A DNA stretch of 64,000 nt from Fidelibacterota bacterium. GTDB lineage: Bacteria; Fidelibacterota; UBA8477; JABMPR01. This document shows positions 46,613 through 56,200 of the stretch, piece by piece. The notes beneath the pieces are model-generated. The model searched no databases and was not told where the DNA came from. It was given only the letters and a program-made list of their open reading frames with translations. The stretch is from positions 81,731 to 145,730 of the forward strand of contig JABIFG010000118.1 in assembly GCA_018650795.1 (NCBI GenBank). The letters run 5' to 3'. Position 1 is the first letter of the stretch. Every line of letters begins with the position of its first letter. The translations under genes were made by a program, and so were the position numbers.

Positions 46613-48444
46613 CAATCGTCAATTCGTTTTTCTTTCCTCATTTGGGAAAGACGTTTTTGTGGATCAAGTTCCATTTTGCGGATACGAATATTGTCTGGAG
46701 TGATCTCGACCAGTTCATTCTCGGAAATAAATTCAATCGACTCATCTAAGGTCATTAAATGTGGTTTTCTAAGCGTCACCGTAGCATCCGCATTAGCACT
46801 ACGCATATTGGTCAGTTTTTTCTCACGTGTTATGTTCACATCCAAGTCTCCAGGACGATTTCGCTCACCAATAACCATTCCACCATAAACATGGGTTCCC
46901 ACTTCAATTTGGAGCTCCCCACGATCTTCCATACTTAGACTTGCATAAGCTGTGACTTTGCCAGGACGATCTGAAACAAGAGCGCCAGTATTTCTTTGGG
47001 GGATAGGTCCAAACCATGGTTCATAACCTTCCATGATGGTATTCATCACACCTGCACCTTTTGTATCGGTCATAAAGGTGGTACGAAAACCAATCAGTCC
47101 TCTGGATGGAATCCTGAATTCCAGGTTCACACGACCACTTCCATGATTGATGATATTGACCATTCGCCCTTTACGGATTGATAGTTTTTCGGACATGACT
47201 CCCACAAAATCTTCAGGAATATCCAGATAAAGCATTTCAACGGGTTCCGAAACCTTCCCATCTATTTCTTTGGTGATAACACGGGGTTTGGAAACCATAA
47301 ACTCATAGCCTTCGCGACGCATGGTCTCGATAAGCACTGCCATTTGCAGCTCACCACGTCCTCTAACTTCAAAGGCATCCGCCCGACCCTTGATCTGCTC
47401 AATTTGTAAGGCCACGTTGAGACGCATTTCCTTATCCAAACGGGCAAGAATGTGTCTGGAAGTCAGGTATTTACCATCCTGGCCTGCAAAGGGGCTTGTG
47501 TTGACATAGAAAATCATCGATACCGTCGGTTCATCTACATGAATACGTGGCAACAATGCTGGATTTTCGATTGAGGTGATCGTATCACCAATTGTAATGC
47601 TATCAATGCCAGCAAAGGCGATGATATCACCTGCTTCAACTTCCTCAACCTGCTGGCGACGAAGTCCCTCAAAAGTATATAGGGCTGAAAATTTTACATT
47701 AGGTGTCTGTTTGTGTTCACCTGCCAGTAGATAGTTGGTACCCATCTTGAGCGCGCCGTTCTTCAGTCGACCGATAGCAATCTGTCCGACATAGGCATCA
47801 TAATCAAGATTGGCAATGAGGAATTGAGGTACATGATCATCGATGGCCTCAGGACCCTGGATATAGTCAATAATGGTATCGAAGAGTGGACGCAGATCAG
47901 TTGAACCATCTTCAAGCTCTGCATGAGCTACACCATCCTTGGCGATTGTATATAATATGGGGAAGTCGATCTGCTCTTCTGTTGCATCCAGATCAATAAA
48001 TAGATCAAAGACTTCATCGATGACTTCAGCAATTCGTGAATCAGCTCGATCAATTTTATTGATGACCAGGATGATACGCAGATCTTTTTCCAGAGCTTTT
48101 TTAACTACAAATCTTGTTTGAGGTAGGGGGCCTTCGCTGGCATCAACCAACAGCATAGCTCCATCCACAAGGTTTAATCCACGCTCAACTTCGCCGCCAA
48201 AATCGGCGTGTCCCGGTGTATCAATGATATTGATTTTTACACCGGAGTATTCAATAGCAGTATTTTTTGCGCTAATGGTAATACCGCGTTCTCGTTCCAG
48301 ATCCATATTGTCCATGACTCTATCCGTGAGCTCCTGATTCTCACGAAAAATTCCGCTCTGTCTTAGCATACCATCAACCAGAGTGGTTTTGCCATGATCA
48401 ACGTGAGCAATGATGGCGATATTTCTAAAATTCTCTTTGCGCAT
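46612..48444 (-). CDS. typA: Translational GTPase TypA/BipA
   Basis: 610 residues: G1 '[15 protein letters not shown]', G3 '[16 protein letters not shown]', G4 'NKID', then EF-G-like domains and the TypA-specific C-terminus ('[32 protein letters not shown]', '[26 protein letters not shown]'). It is a ribosome-binding GTPase with roles in ribosome assembly at low temperature and stress. Coupling to an rRNA methyltransferase gene and the closeness of a cold-shock gene fit that role. Full length. Confidence 0.97.
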   Translation of the reverse strand: MRKENFRNIAIIAHVDHGKTTLVDGMLRQSGIFRENQELTDRVMDNMDLERERGITISAKNTAIEYSGVKINIIDTPGHADFGGEVERGLNLVDGAMLLVDASEGPLPQTRFVVKKALEKDLRIILVINKIDRADSRIAEVIDEVFDLFIDLDATEEQIDFPILYTIAKDGVAHAELEDGSTDLRPLFDTIIDYIQGPEAIDDHVPQFLIANLDYDAYVGQIAIGRLKNGALKMGTNYLLAGEHKQTPNVKFSALYTFEGLRRQQVEEVEAGDIIAFAGIDSITIGDTITSIENPALLPRIHVDEPTVSMIFYVNTSPFAGQDGKYLTSRHILARLDKEMRLNVALQIEQIKGRADAFEVRGRGELQMAVLIETMRREGYEFMVSKPRVITKEIDGKVSEPVEMLYLDIPEDFVGVMSEKLSIRKGRMVNIINHGSGRVNLEFRIPSRGLIGFRTTFMTDTKGAGVMNTIMEGYEPWFGPIPQRNTGALVSDRPGKVTAYASLSMEDRGELQIEVGTHVYGGMVIGERNRPGDLDVNITREKKLTNMRSANADATVTLRKPHLMTLDESIEFISENELVEITPDNIRIRKMELDPQKRLSQMRKEKRIDD

Positions 48445-48666
48445 TTATGTCCTTTCAACGTGGATTTCCCCATCGGAAACACCACAAAATTAAACAGTTA
48501 AAAAAGCGCGTGCAGGATGCATTCTAATGCTGCTGATTACAATGAAAAAATGAATTCGCCTAGTCTTTAAATTGAATTAAAGCAAGCCGTTGGAATGTGT
48601 GAATAGATTAATTACTTTGGTCAAGCTCAATAACATGACCTGGTGTAATTTTGTGGGAGGCTCAGC

Positions 48667-49257
48667 ATGACTGAAATGTATCTCGAAATGGTCGAACTAT
48701 TCTTTATTGTAGGTGCCTTATTTGCACTCGGTATGGGTTCGATTTTATTCTATAAACCGGAACAGATATCCAATTGGTCCACATCAGGTAATAAGTGGTA
48801 TTCAGGAAGAAAAAGCACCAAACCTCTAGATGTTATGCATGAGACAGATTCATTTTACTTCAGTAATCATGTACCCGTAGGTGTGACGATGATGATTGTT
48901 TCTCTGATCGGATTGTTTTTAATCATAACGCGCATGCCCGATGCGAATGAAGTGCTTGCCTCGACCCATGACATTGAAATGGGTATGGGTTTGGGGATAC
49001 TACTGGAATCAATAAAGTGGTTTCTCATCGTTAGCATCATTTTGGGATTCCCCGTCTGGGGATTTCTGGCCTTTAGTCCTGATAAATTGAAACATATCAA
49101 CAAGACGCTTAATAAATGGGTATCAACTCGACTCATCCTACTCCCGCTAGAAAAGATGAACCATGGCTTTGATAATTTTGTGCTACATTACCATCGATTT
49201 TTTGGTGCTATCTTTATCCTTGGAGCAGCATTTATTCTATTCAAATTCCTGGTATGA
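48667..49257 (+). CDS. Unknown four-segment membrane protein
   Basis: 196 residues with four hydrophobic stretches (about 10-30, 70-92, 115-137, 175-195) and a soluble loop 'KPEQISNWSTSGNKWYSGRKSTKPLDVMHETDSFYFSNH' between the first two. Not recognised. GGGAGG precedes the ATG. It is divergent from typA across a 222-base gap and 50 bases upstream of rnhA. Confidence 0.7.
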   Translation: MTEMYLEMVELFFIVGALFALGMGSILFYKPEQISNWSTSGNKWYSGRKSTKPLDVMHETDSFYFSNHVPVGVTMMIVSLIGLFLIITRMPDANEVLASTHDIEMGMGLGILLESIKWFLIVSIILGFPVWGFLAFSPDKLKHINKTLNKWVSTRLILLPLEKMNHGFDNFVLHYHRFFGAIFILGAAFILFKFLV

Positions 49258-49306
49258 GTAAAAACACCCAAAACAGACTTCACATCTCGCCTTACTCCAA
49301 GCAAGT

Positions 49307-50029
49307 ATGAGTAAAAAAGTTTATGCTGTATTCCAGGGACATCAACCTGGTCTTTTTGATTCCTGGGATGAAGCTTCTCTCCAGGTAAAAGGATTCAAAG
49401 GCGCAACTTATAAAAGTTTTCCCAGCCAGGCCGCTGCTATTGCATGGCTCCGGGAATGCGTTCTAAATGCAAAAGAACCAGTAGCCCAAATTCTTATTGA
49501 TCTTATCAAGGCACAAACTGACAATGGATCAAACACCTCAAATTTATCCCTCACAAAACCCAACGGGAAAATCATCATTCACACTGATGGCGGAGCGTCT
49601 CCCAACCCGGGGGTAGGGGGCTACGGTGTGGTCCTGCAACAAGGTAAGCGGCGCAAAGAGTTATCTGCAGGATACCAATTAACCACCAATAACCGCATGG
49701 AAATGATGGCCGTAATTGTTGCTTTGCAGTCGCTGAATGGATCCTCTGAAGTTCTTCTGCATACGGATTCAAAATATGTTGTTGATTCCATCACCAAACG
49801 CTGGGTTTATGGCTGGAAACAACGGGGCTGGAAGAAGTCAGACGGTAAGCGCCCTGTAAATGTAGATCTCTGGGAAGTCCTCATCGAATTGCTTGATGGA
49901 CATCAGGTTGAATTCCGTTGGGTCAAGGGTCATGCCGGTAATATTGAAAATGAGCGCTGCGATGCTCTGGTTACTGAGGCTAGAAAAATGAAAAACCTCT
50001 TGGTGGATACTGGTTATAAAGCATTCTGA
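49307..50029 (+). CDS. rnhA: Ribonuclease HI with N-terminal RNA-binding domain
   Basis: 240 residues. Residues 1-48 ('KKVYAVFQGHQPGLFDSWDEASLQVKGFKGATYKSFPSQAAAIAWL') are the RNase H1 N-terminal (viroplasmin-like) hybrid-binding domain. The catalytic half shows 'IIHTDGGASPNPGVGGYG' (Asp), 'TTNNRMEMMAVIVAL' (Glu), 'LLHTDSKYVVDSI' (Asp) and 'VKGHAGNIENERCD' (His, Asp). It removes RNA from RNA-DNA hybrids. This eukaryote-like domain layout is known in some bacteria. Confidence 0.95.
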   Translation: MSKKVYAVFQGHQPGLFDSWDEASLQVKGFKGATYKSFPSQAAAIAWLRECVLNAKEPVAQILIDLIKAQTDNGSNTSNLSLTKPNGKIIIHTDGGASPNPGVGGYGVVLQQGKRRKELSAGYQLTTNNRMEMMAVIVALQSLNGSSEVLLHTDSKYVVDSITKRWVYGWKQRGWKKSDGKRPVNVDLWEVLIELLDGHQVEFRWVKGHAGNIENERCDALVTEARKMKNLLVDTGYKAF

Positions 50030-50068
50030 AGGGGTACTAACCTTAAGTGGGGAAGGGAGTTTGTATCA

Positions 50069-50302
50069 ATGAAGCATATTCACTTATTATGGATCATACT
50101 CGTTCTAGGTTTTATCCTTTTCAATTGCAGCGGTTCTGAAAATCTAGCTACAAGTGATCAACAGACACTGCGGCTTCCTGGAATGCCTGCTCCAGCGGAT
50201 AGTGCTGAATTTTTAGAACCCGATGGTTTGATTGGGGTTGAGACAGAAGAGTCATCAAAATCCTATAATGTCTTGGATAGCATCCTGGTTGCACCCAACT
50301 AA
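50069..50302 (+). CDS. Small lipoprotein
   Basis: 77 residues with signal sequence MKHIHLLWIILVLGFILFNC and lipobox LFNC (Cys20). The mature ~57 residues are low in complexity ('LPGMPAPADSAEFLEPDG') and match nothing I know. A strong GGGAAGGGAG site lies upstream. It is 39 bases after rnhA. Confidence 0.7.
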   Translation: MKHIHLLWIILVLGFILFNCSGSENLATSDQQTLRLPGMPAPADSAEFLEPDGLIGVETEESSKSYNVLDSILVAPN

Positions 50303-50364
50303 GGCAGGTCAATAGTTACTGCACCAGCTTTTCAGATTTTCTTATAAGATGGAATAAATTGGGT

Positions 50365-50402
50365 AAAAAAAACGCCGGTACTCCTGAGGAGACCGGCGTC
50401 TT
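50365..50402 (-). terminator. Terminator of the cold-shock gene
   Basis: Minus strand: GACGCCGGT-CTCCTCAGGAGT-ACCGGCGT-TTTTTTT. A long stem with an inner CTCC/GGAG pairing and a strong U-tract, 23 bases past the cold-shock gene's stop. Confidence 0.92.
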
Positions 50403-50424
50403 ATAAATTCTTTAATATAAAGAA

Positions 50425-50637
50425 TTATACAGCAGTAACGTTCTCTGCCTGTGGACCTTTTTCGCCCTGTGTGACATTCAAAGTAACGTTTTGTCCTTCT
50501 TTCAATGACACATGTCCTGAACCGTTGATTGCACGATAATGTACAAATACGTCTGGACCGTCTTCCTGCTGAATAAAACCGTAGCCTTTTGAATCGTTAA
50601 ACCATTTGACCACGCCGTTGACTAGTTGATCAGTCAT
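50425..50637 (-). CDS. Cold-shock protein (CspA family)
   Basis: 70 residues from the ATG at 50637 (AGAGG upstream); the track start adds seven codons. '[15 protein letters not shown]' is RNP1 and 'DVFVHYRAI' RNP2 of the cold-shock domain, which binds single-stranded nucleic acids and melts RNA structure. '[24 protein letters not shown]' ends the fold. The leader contains a small CCACC/GGTGG hairpin directly before the ribosome-binding site. Confidence 0.95.
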   Translation of the reverse strand: MTDQLVNGVVKWFNDSKGYGFIQQEDGPDVFVHYRAINGSGHVSLKEGQNVTLNVTQGEKGPQAENVTAV

Positions 50638-51358
50638 TTTTACCTCTTTCTTAAACATACCACCTTCAGGTGGCTTTTTTTAGTCAGGCTTTTTTTACAT
50701 ACAGCTGCAAAAAGCATTTCCGTCCGATTGGACATTTCTGACCGTCGCAGGGAATATGAACTACAAAAATTGAAAGTAAACAACAATTTATAAATATTAT
50801 TTAATCAATATTCAGACTGATTTACATTTCACTTCGATACCAGACCATCACTATGTTTAGGAGAAGTATGCTTAAATATTCTTAAAAATTGTTTACTACT
50901 CAATGTGCTGCAGAATCACAAATTGATATGAGTAGGGATAATGATAATTGAACATAAACAGCTTTAAAATCGTGTAAAAACACAATATAGATGCACATTG
51001 AGGTTTCTTAACAATTTAGGAATCCATACATTTATGAGATATGCTCCCTTTGTCGATATTGATGAAAAATCTCACATCAATGCATTATTTGTGTCTCTAG
51101 ATTGATTGTGTTGTATCCATGACGAAATGGGTCTCTATACAACTCACGAACCCTGATTAATAAATCATTGAGGAACTACCCGCTCGCATTAATCCGAACT
51201 AACAAAAGATGCGAATCCGACATAACAAATCATTTTACATGTCAATGTCATGTAAATAGTTATTATGTAGCTATGGAAATTCAAATAACAACTTATCCCA
51301 TCAGATACTTCGCACTCTCTCTACAAACTGTGACCATTTACTTAACCAGGGGTATGTA
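50638..51358. other. 721-base gene-free region
   Basis: Between the divergent cold-shock and triple-rhodanese genes. The left part should hold the long cold-shock leader and promoter; CCACC-TTCA-GGTGG (50660-50673) and two short T-runs are there. The middle (50750-51150) is AT-rich without a convincing open frame. Near the rhodanese end TTTACAT-GTCAATGTC-ATGTAAA (51234-51256) is a perfect 7-9-7 inverted repeat, a candidate operator about 100 bases before that gene. The 63-codon frame 51168-51359 there has no support. Confidence 0.5.
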
Positions 51359-52642
51359 ATGGCAAATTTCCCTAAGCTGACTTCAAAGGAATTAATTAAA
51401 CAACATTTTACACCTACCACTAAAATTATAGATTTACGCCCAACAGCCGCTCATAACGGCTGGCCATTACGGGCTGAAAAACGTGGTGGTCATATACCAC
51501 AAGCTATTTCCTTTCCCCTGCGTTGGTTTAGCGAACTTAGCCAAGCTAAAATTTTACTCATTTTACAAAGTAAAGATATCCATTCCTCTACAGACATTAT
51601 TCTTACGGGATATAGTGAGGATGAGACTGAAACTGCTGCACACAAACTACTGTCACTCGGTTTCAACTCACTGTCGATTCATGAGGGTGGCATGCTTGCG
51701 TATCTAGAAGATGAGGAATTGCCCGTTAGAAGCCTCCCACGCTATAAGCACCTGGTACACCCGGAATGGTTAAAACGTATTTTGAGCTCAAATCGTTCAG
51801 AGAAGGATATTGTTCTGGCTCATGTTAGTTTTGATAATTGGGGAGATTATAATGAAGGACATATCCCTGGAGCGATTTGGCTGGATACACTCGCCCTGGA
51901 GGATGAAACGACATGGAATCATCGGACTAACACTGAGCTTGAAGAAGAGTTATGCGCTCATGGAATCAACAAGGATAGTATGGTTATTCTTTATGGCCGT
52001 ACTGCCAACCCAAATATGTCACAGGAGCAACCTGGCCAGCAAGCAGGTCAACTAGCCTCAATGCGCGCTGCTTTGCTACTCATGTTCGCAGGAGTTAGGG
52101 ATGTGTATGTTTTAGATGGTGGTTTGGATGCATGGATTCGTGAAGGTGGTAGTATCACTAGAGATGAAACACTTCCTACGAAAATTGAATCAAGTCGTTT
52201 AATAATTCCTGAGCATCCTGAATACATCACGCTGATTGATAAAGCGAAGCAATATCTCTCTGATCCTCAATCTGAATTGGTTAGTGTCCGAAGCTGGGAA
52301 GAGTTTATTGGTGAGGTGAGTGGCTATCATTATATAGAGAAGAAAGGCCGGATTCCAGGGGCTGTATTCGGAAATTGTGGATCAGATGCTTACCATATGG
52401 AAAATTATCGAAATCATGATGACAGCATGCGTAGTCTCTGTGAAATTGAAGCCATATTATTCGAGTCTGAACTTACTCCTGACAAAAACTTAGCCTTTTA
52501 CTGTGGGACGGGTTGGCGAGCCAGCGAAGCCTGGTTTTGTACCTGGCTCATGGGCTGGGAGCATGTGTCAATTTTTGATGGAGGATGGTTTGAGTGGAGC
52601 AATGATCCCAAAAATCCTTTTGAAATAGGAACACCAGAATGA
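51359..52642 (+). CDS. Triple-rhodanese sulfurtransferase
   Basis: 427 residues with three rhodanese-fold repeats (about 1-130, 140-265 and 285-425). Only the third has the active-site loop with cysteine, 'YCGTGWRASEAWF'. In the second the loop reads 'LYGRTANPN' and in the first 'LTGYSEDET', both without Cys, so they are probably structural or regulatory. The tandem layout and CRRS-like loops suit a cytoplasmic thiosulfate/mercaptopyruvate sulfurtransferase. No signal peptide. Its stop overlaps the next gene (ATGA), a small cysteine-rich protein. Confidence 0.88.
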   Translation: MANFPKLTSKELIKQHFTPTTKIIDLRPTAAHNGWPLRAEKRGGHIPQAISFPLRWFSELSQAKILLILQSKDIHSSTDIILTGYSEDETETAAHKLLSLGFNSLSIHEGGMLAYLEDEELPVRSLPRYKHLVHPEWLKRILSSNRSEKDIVLAHVSFDNWGDYNEGHIPGAIWLDTLALEDETTWNHRTNTELEEELCAHGINKDSMVILYGRTANPNMSQEQPGQQAGQLASMRAALLLMFAGVRDVYVLDGGLDAWIREGGSITRDETLPTKIESSRLIIPEHPEYITLIDKAKQYLSDPQSELVSVRSWEEFIGEVSGYHYIEKKGRIPGAVFGNCGSDAYHMENYRNHDDSMRSLCEIEAILFESELTPDKNLAFYCGTGWRASEAWFCTWLMGWEHVSIFDGGWFEWSNDPKNPFEIGTPE

Positions 52643-52848
52643 CGATTATCACTCATTCCACAATTACGTGTCCAGAATGTGGATTTGAAAAAAAGGAAGA
52701 AATGCCCACAGACACCTGTCAATTCTTCTATGAATGTGAAAGTTGCAAAACAGTACTGAAACCGAAGCAGGGTGATTGCTGTGTTTATTGCAGTTATGGG
52801 ACCGTTCAATGTCCATCCATGCAGGCTGGAGATGACTGTAACTGCTGA
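52639..52848 (+). CDS. GDCCVxC-domain small cysteine-rich protein
   Basis: 69 residues with CPEC, CESC and the 'GDCCVYCSYGTVQCPSMQ' block that names the GDCCVxC family, giving 11 cysteines in all. Such proteins accompany mercury-resistance or heavy-metal/sulfur genes and likely bind metal or sulfur. Overlap with the rhodanese gene suggests that it takes part in sulfur or metal-thiol handling. Confidence 0.85.
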   Translation: MTIITHSTITCPECGFEKKEEMPTDTCQFFYECESCKTVLKPKQGDCCVYCSYGTVQCPSMQAGDDCNC

Positions 52849-52907
52849 TCCAAAAACAATCTAGCTCGCACCAATAATTTCGACGTAAGCAGATTTACAT
52901 GATCAGT

Positions 52908-53172
52908 CTAAACTAAGGCAACATCACTTTCAATTTCTACCAGGGCGGGACCATCTGTTGTAAATAATTCTTGTAATATTCCCTGGAGATGGGCTCTATC
53001 TGTCACTTTATATCCTTTTGCACCAATGGAGGTGGCCAATTCAGCAAAATCGGGGTTAACCAGATCAGTGCCCCAAACCGGAAATTCACCGGAGAGTTAC
53101 TCCTTAGAAATCTTGCCTAATTCATTGTTGTTTAAACAACGACTTTTACAGGTAGAAAGTATATAGAATAAA
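52908..53172 (-). pseudogene. Decayed C-terminal fragment of a TPP-dependent pyruvate oxidase/acetolactate synthase-like gene
   Basis: Not in the ORF track. Reading the minus strand, '..LPVKVVV' then, after a frameshift at GTTTAAAC, 'NNNELGKISKE', an in-frame TAA, then 'SGEFPVWGTDLVNPDFAELATSIGAKGYKV', 'LQGILQELFTTDGPALVEIESDVALV' and a stop. This is the C-terminal end of the TPP-binding domain of PoxB/acetolactate-synthase-like enzymes ('VKVVVFNN.ELG.I..EQ...G...FGTDL.NPDFA'). At least one frameshift and one stop break the frame, and the first ~450 codons are absent. The upstream limit is approximate. It is a dead remnant, not a working gene. Confidence 0.78.
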
Positions 53173-53283
53173 CACAGTTATTGCTATGGTGGGGACATAA
53201 AGTGTTGCTCGAAGCTTGTAGGGGATTATCCATTTACATTATAAACATTCAGTATAACTTATGTGCAATACATTCGCATAATT

Positions 53284-56200
53284 ATGAAAAGTAGCCACAT
53301 AAAAGCTGCGTTCTATTTATTACTCTGGGGGATCACACTTTCTCTTCATGCACAATCCAGCTCACCCCGTTTTGAGCATCTTTCTGTAGAACAGGGACTT
53401 TCCCACCACAATGTGTCCTGTATGGTTCAGGATGATCAGGGCTTTCTCTGGTTTGGGACCGTTGACGGTCTTAACCGATATGACGGTCATTCTTTTAAGG
53501 TGTTTCGGAATGATCCATTGGACCCTAACAGTATCAGTAACAACAATATCCAGCAAATTATCAAATCGGAAGCCCGAGGGGAGCAGCTTCTATGGATCGG
53601 CACTCGCTTTGGCCTTAATAAGCTGAATCTTAGAACTGAGCAGTTCACCAGCTATATAGATAGTTCAGGTGAATCTGATATCCGCAGTAAAAATATAATT
53701 AAGGGAAATGTAATTTACGATCTGGCTGAAGATTCATCAGGGAATACCTGGTTGGCGACTGGAAATGGACTAAAGATGTTCAAACCTGAAACGGGGCAGA
53801 TGACACAAATCATCACAGATCGAATACTAAATCAAGTATGCTTTGATCGCAATGGAATGCTATGGATTGGATTAATGGGAAGCCCATCTACCAACTTTAT
53901 TAAATATGATCCAGCTAAGGCTAGCTTTGAGGAAGTACCATACCCTCTGGCTTTCCGCCCAGATATAAGCAATAGTCTTGGTTTTATTTATTGTTCTCCC
54001 AATGAGTCGGAAAATATGCTCTGGTACGATGCTGAGGGCCAATGGCTGACCCATTACAATACAGTTGAGAAAACTCATGTTTCCTATGAATATGTAGAGG
54101 AAGATGAGGAAAGTATCAGTTATGGCTTGACTAATTCAATGATCGAGGATAGCAGAGGCTTTCTCTGGATTGGCACCGGCTCAGGTCTAAATCGATTTGA
54201 CCGGGAGACAGAGAAATTTAAACGCTTCTATATGAAATCAGGGGATAAATCTATTTGGGATTCAAATTGGGTGAACTGTCTATTTTTGGATAATTCAGAT
54301 ATGCTCTGGATCGGTACACCTGATGGGGTTTACAGGTTAAATCTACGCAATAAACCATTTACAAACTATCAACATCATCCAGGTGAGATAAACTCCTTAA
54401 TCTCAAATGTGGTTACTGCAATATATGTTGACTCACGCGATGTGTTGGTGTTAGGGACAAATCTTGACTTGAACCTGATTGATCGCAAAAAGAATAGTAT
54501 TGGTCTCTTTCCCCCGGATAAAGAGGTAGTGGTACTTGTTACGGTTTATGATATCTACAATGGAGCTGACGGTTATCTGTATTTAGCGACTGATCGGGGG
54601 CTTGCCAGGTTTGATTCTACTAAAGCATGGTTTTCTGCTTTTGATCCGTATCGGAATGAAATGGTTAGCTATGCGGATTATCCAGAAGTCTCAGAAGGTC
54701 TCATTGGGATACCTGCTTATGATATCCAGAGTGATGTAGATGGACAGATTTGGTTGGCTACACAGGGTGGTCTGGATCATCTCGATCGCAAGACGGAGTT
54801 ATTTACACACTACTTTCCAGGGGATGCAATAAACATGCTCCTTAATCCAAAGTTAGAATTCTCAAATGAATTGCTATTAGGGACTATATCATCTGGTTTA
54901 ATCAGATTTGACCGTATCCAAAGGGAAGTCATTAGCATTCATAGCAATAATCCCAGTAACCCTAATAGTCTTAGCAACAATCGAGTGAACGATATATTTG
55001 AGGACTCGAAAGGTGACATCTGGATCGCGACCCAATTTGGTCTAAATCTAATGCAGCGAAATCTGAATCCGGATAGTACCTGCTTTATCACTTATACCCA
55101 GGAAGATGGCTTGCCCAGCAATATTATTAAAAGTATTCAGGAGGATACCCGGGGTAATCTCTGGCTGGGTACCGGTGATGGCCTTTCAAAATTCGATCCT
55201 GTAACTAAAACATTCAAAAACTATGATAGCAGGGATGGCTTGCCAGGTAATAGATTTACAGAAAATACGAGTCAGAAAGGACCTGATGGAGAACTGCTTT
55301 TTGGTACTACAGATGGATTGACAACTTTTTTCCCGGATAGTATACCTGATGATGTGCTGGATAATCCCCATATTCCACCCGTTGTACTAACTGATTTTAA
55401 ATTATTTAATAAATCAGTCCTCATAGACCCTGCTGTAACGATAAATACAAACAATACTTTCTCTATTCCCCAAACGATATCCCAGCTTGAGGTTATTGAG
55501 TTGAGTTATGAGCAAAATGTCTTCAGTTTTGAATTTGCAGCCCTGGATTATCAGAAATCCATGAGCAATCAATACGCTTACAAAATGGAAGGGTTTAATC
55601 AGGACTGGATCTATACCGACGCCTCAAACTGCATAGCCAGCTATACCAATCTTGATCCAGGGGATTATGTATTCCGTGTAAAGGGCTCCAATAATGATGG
55701 TGTCTGGAATGAGGAAGGTACATCTCTTAGAATTGTTATCACACCTCCCTGGTGGAAGACCAGTATAGCGTATTTCGTCTATTTTCTGTTGGTTGTGGGT
55801 ACTTTTACCACTTTATACAGGATTAGACTGGCTCGCTTGCGACTCCAGTATCAGGCTGAAATGGATCACCTCGAAGCAGAACGTTTTGCAGAAATGGATC
55901 AGCTTAAATCACGTTTCTTTGCCAATATTTCCCATGAGTTCAGAACGCCTCTGACCCTGATCCTAGGTCCGGTTGCAAAGATGCTGGGACGAGTAAAAGA
56001 TACTGAATCTGAGCGGGATCTAACTCTAATGCAGCGACAAGCCAAACGTCTGCTGGAATTGGTGACTCAACTCCTGGACCTATCCAAACTGGAAGCCGGG
56101 AAGATGAAAATCCAGGTTTCACAGCGCAATATTGTACCATTAATTAAAGGTCTGACTCTATCTTTCGCTTCATTAGCAGAGCGTAATAAAATCACTCTCA

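Noticed and set aside
51168-51359. 63-codon ORF before the triple-rhodanese gene
   Set aside because: No ribosome-binding site, no recognisable sequence, and it covers the likely promoter and palindrome.
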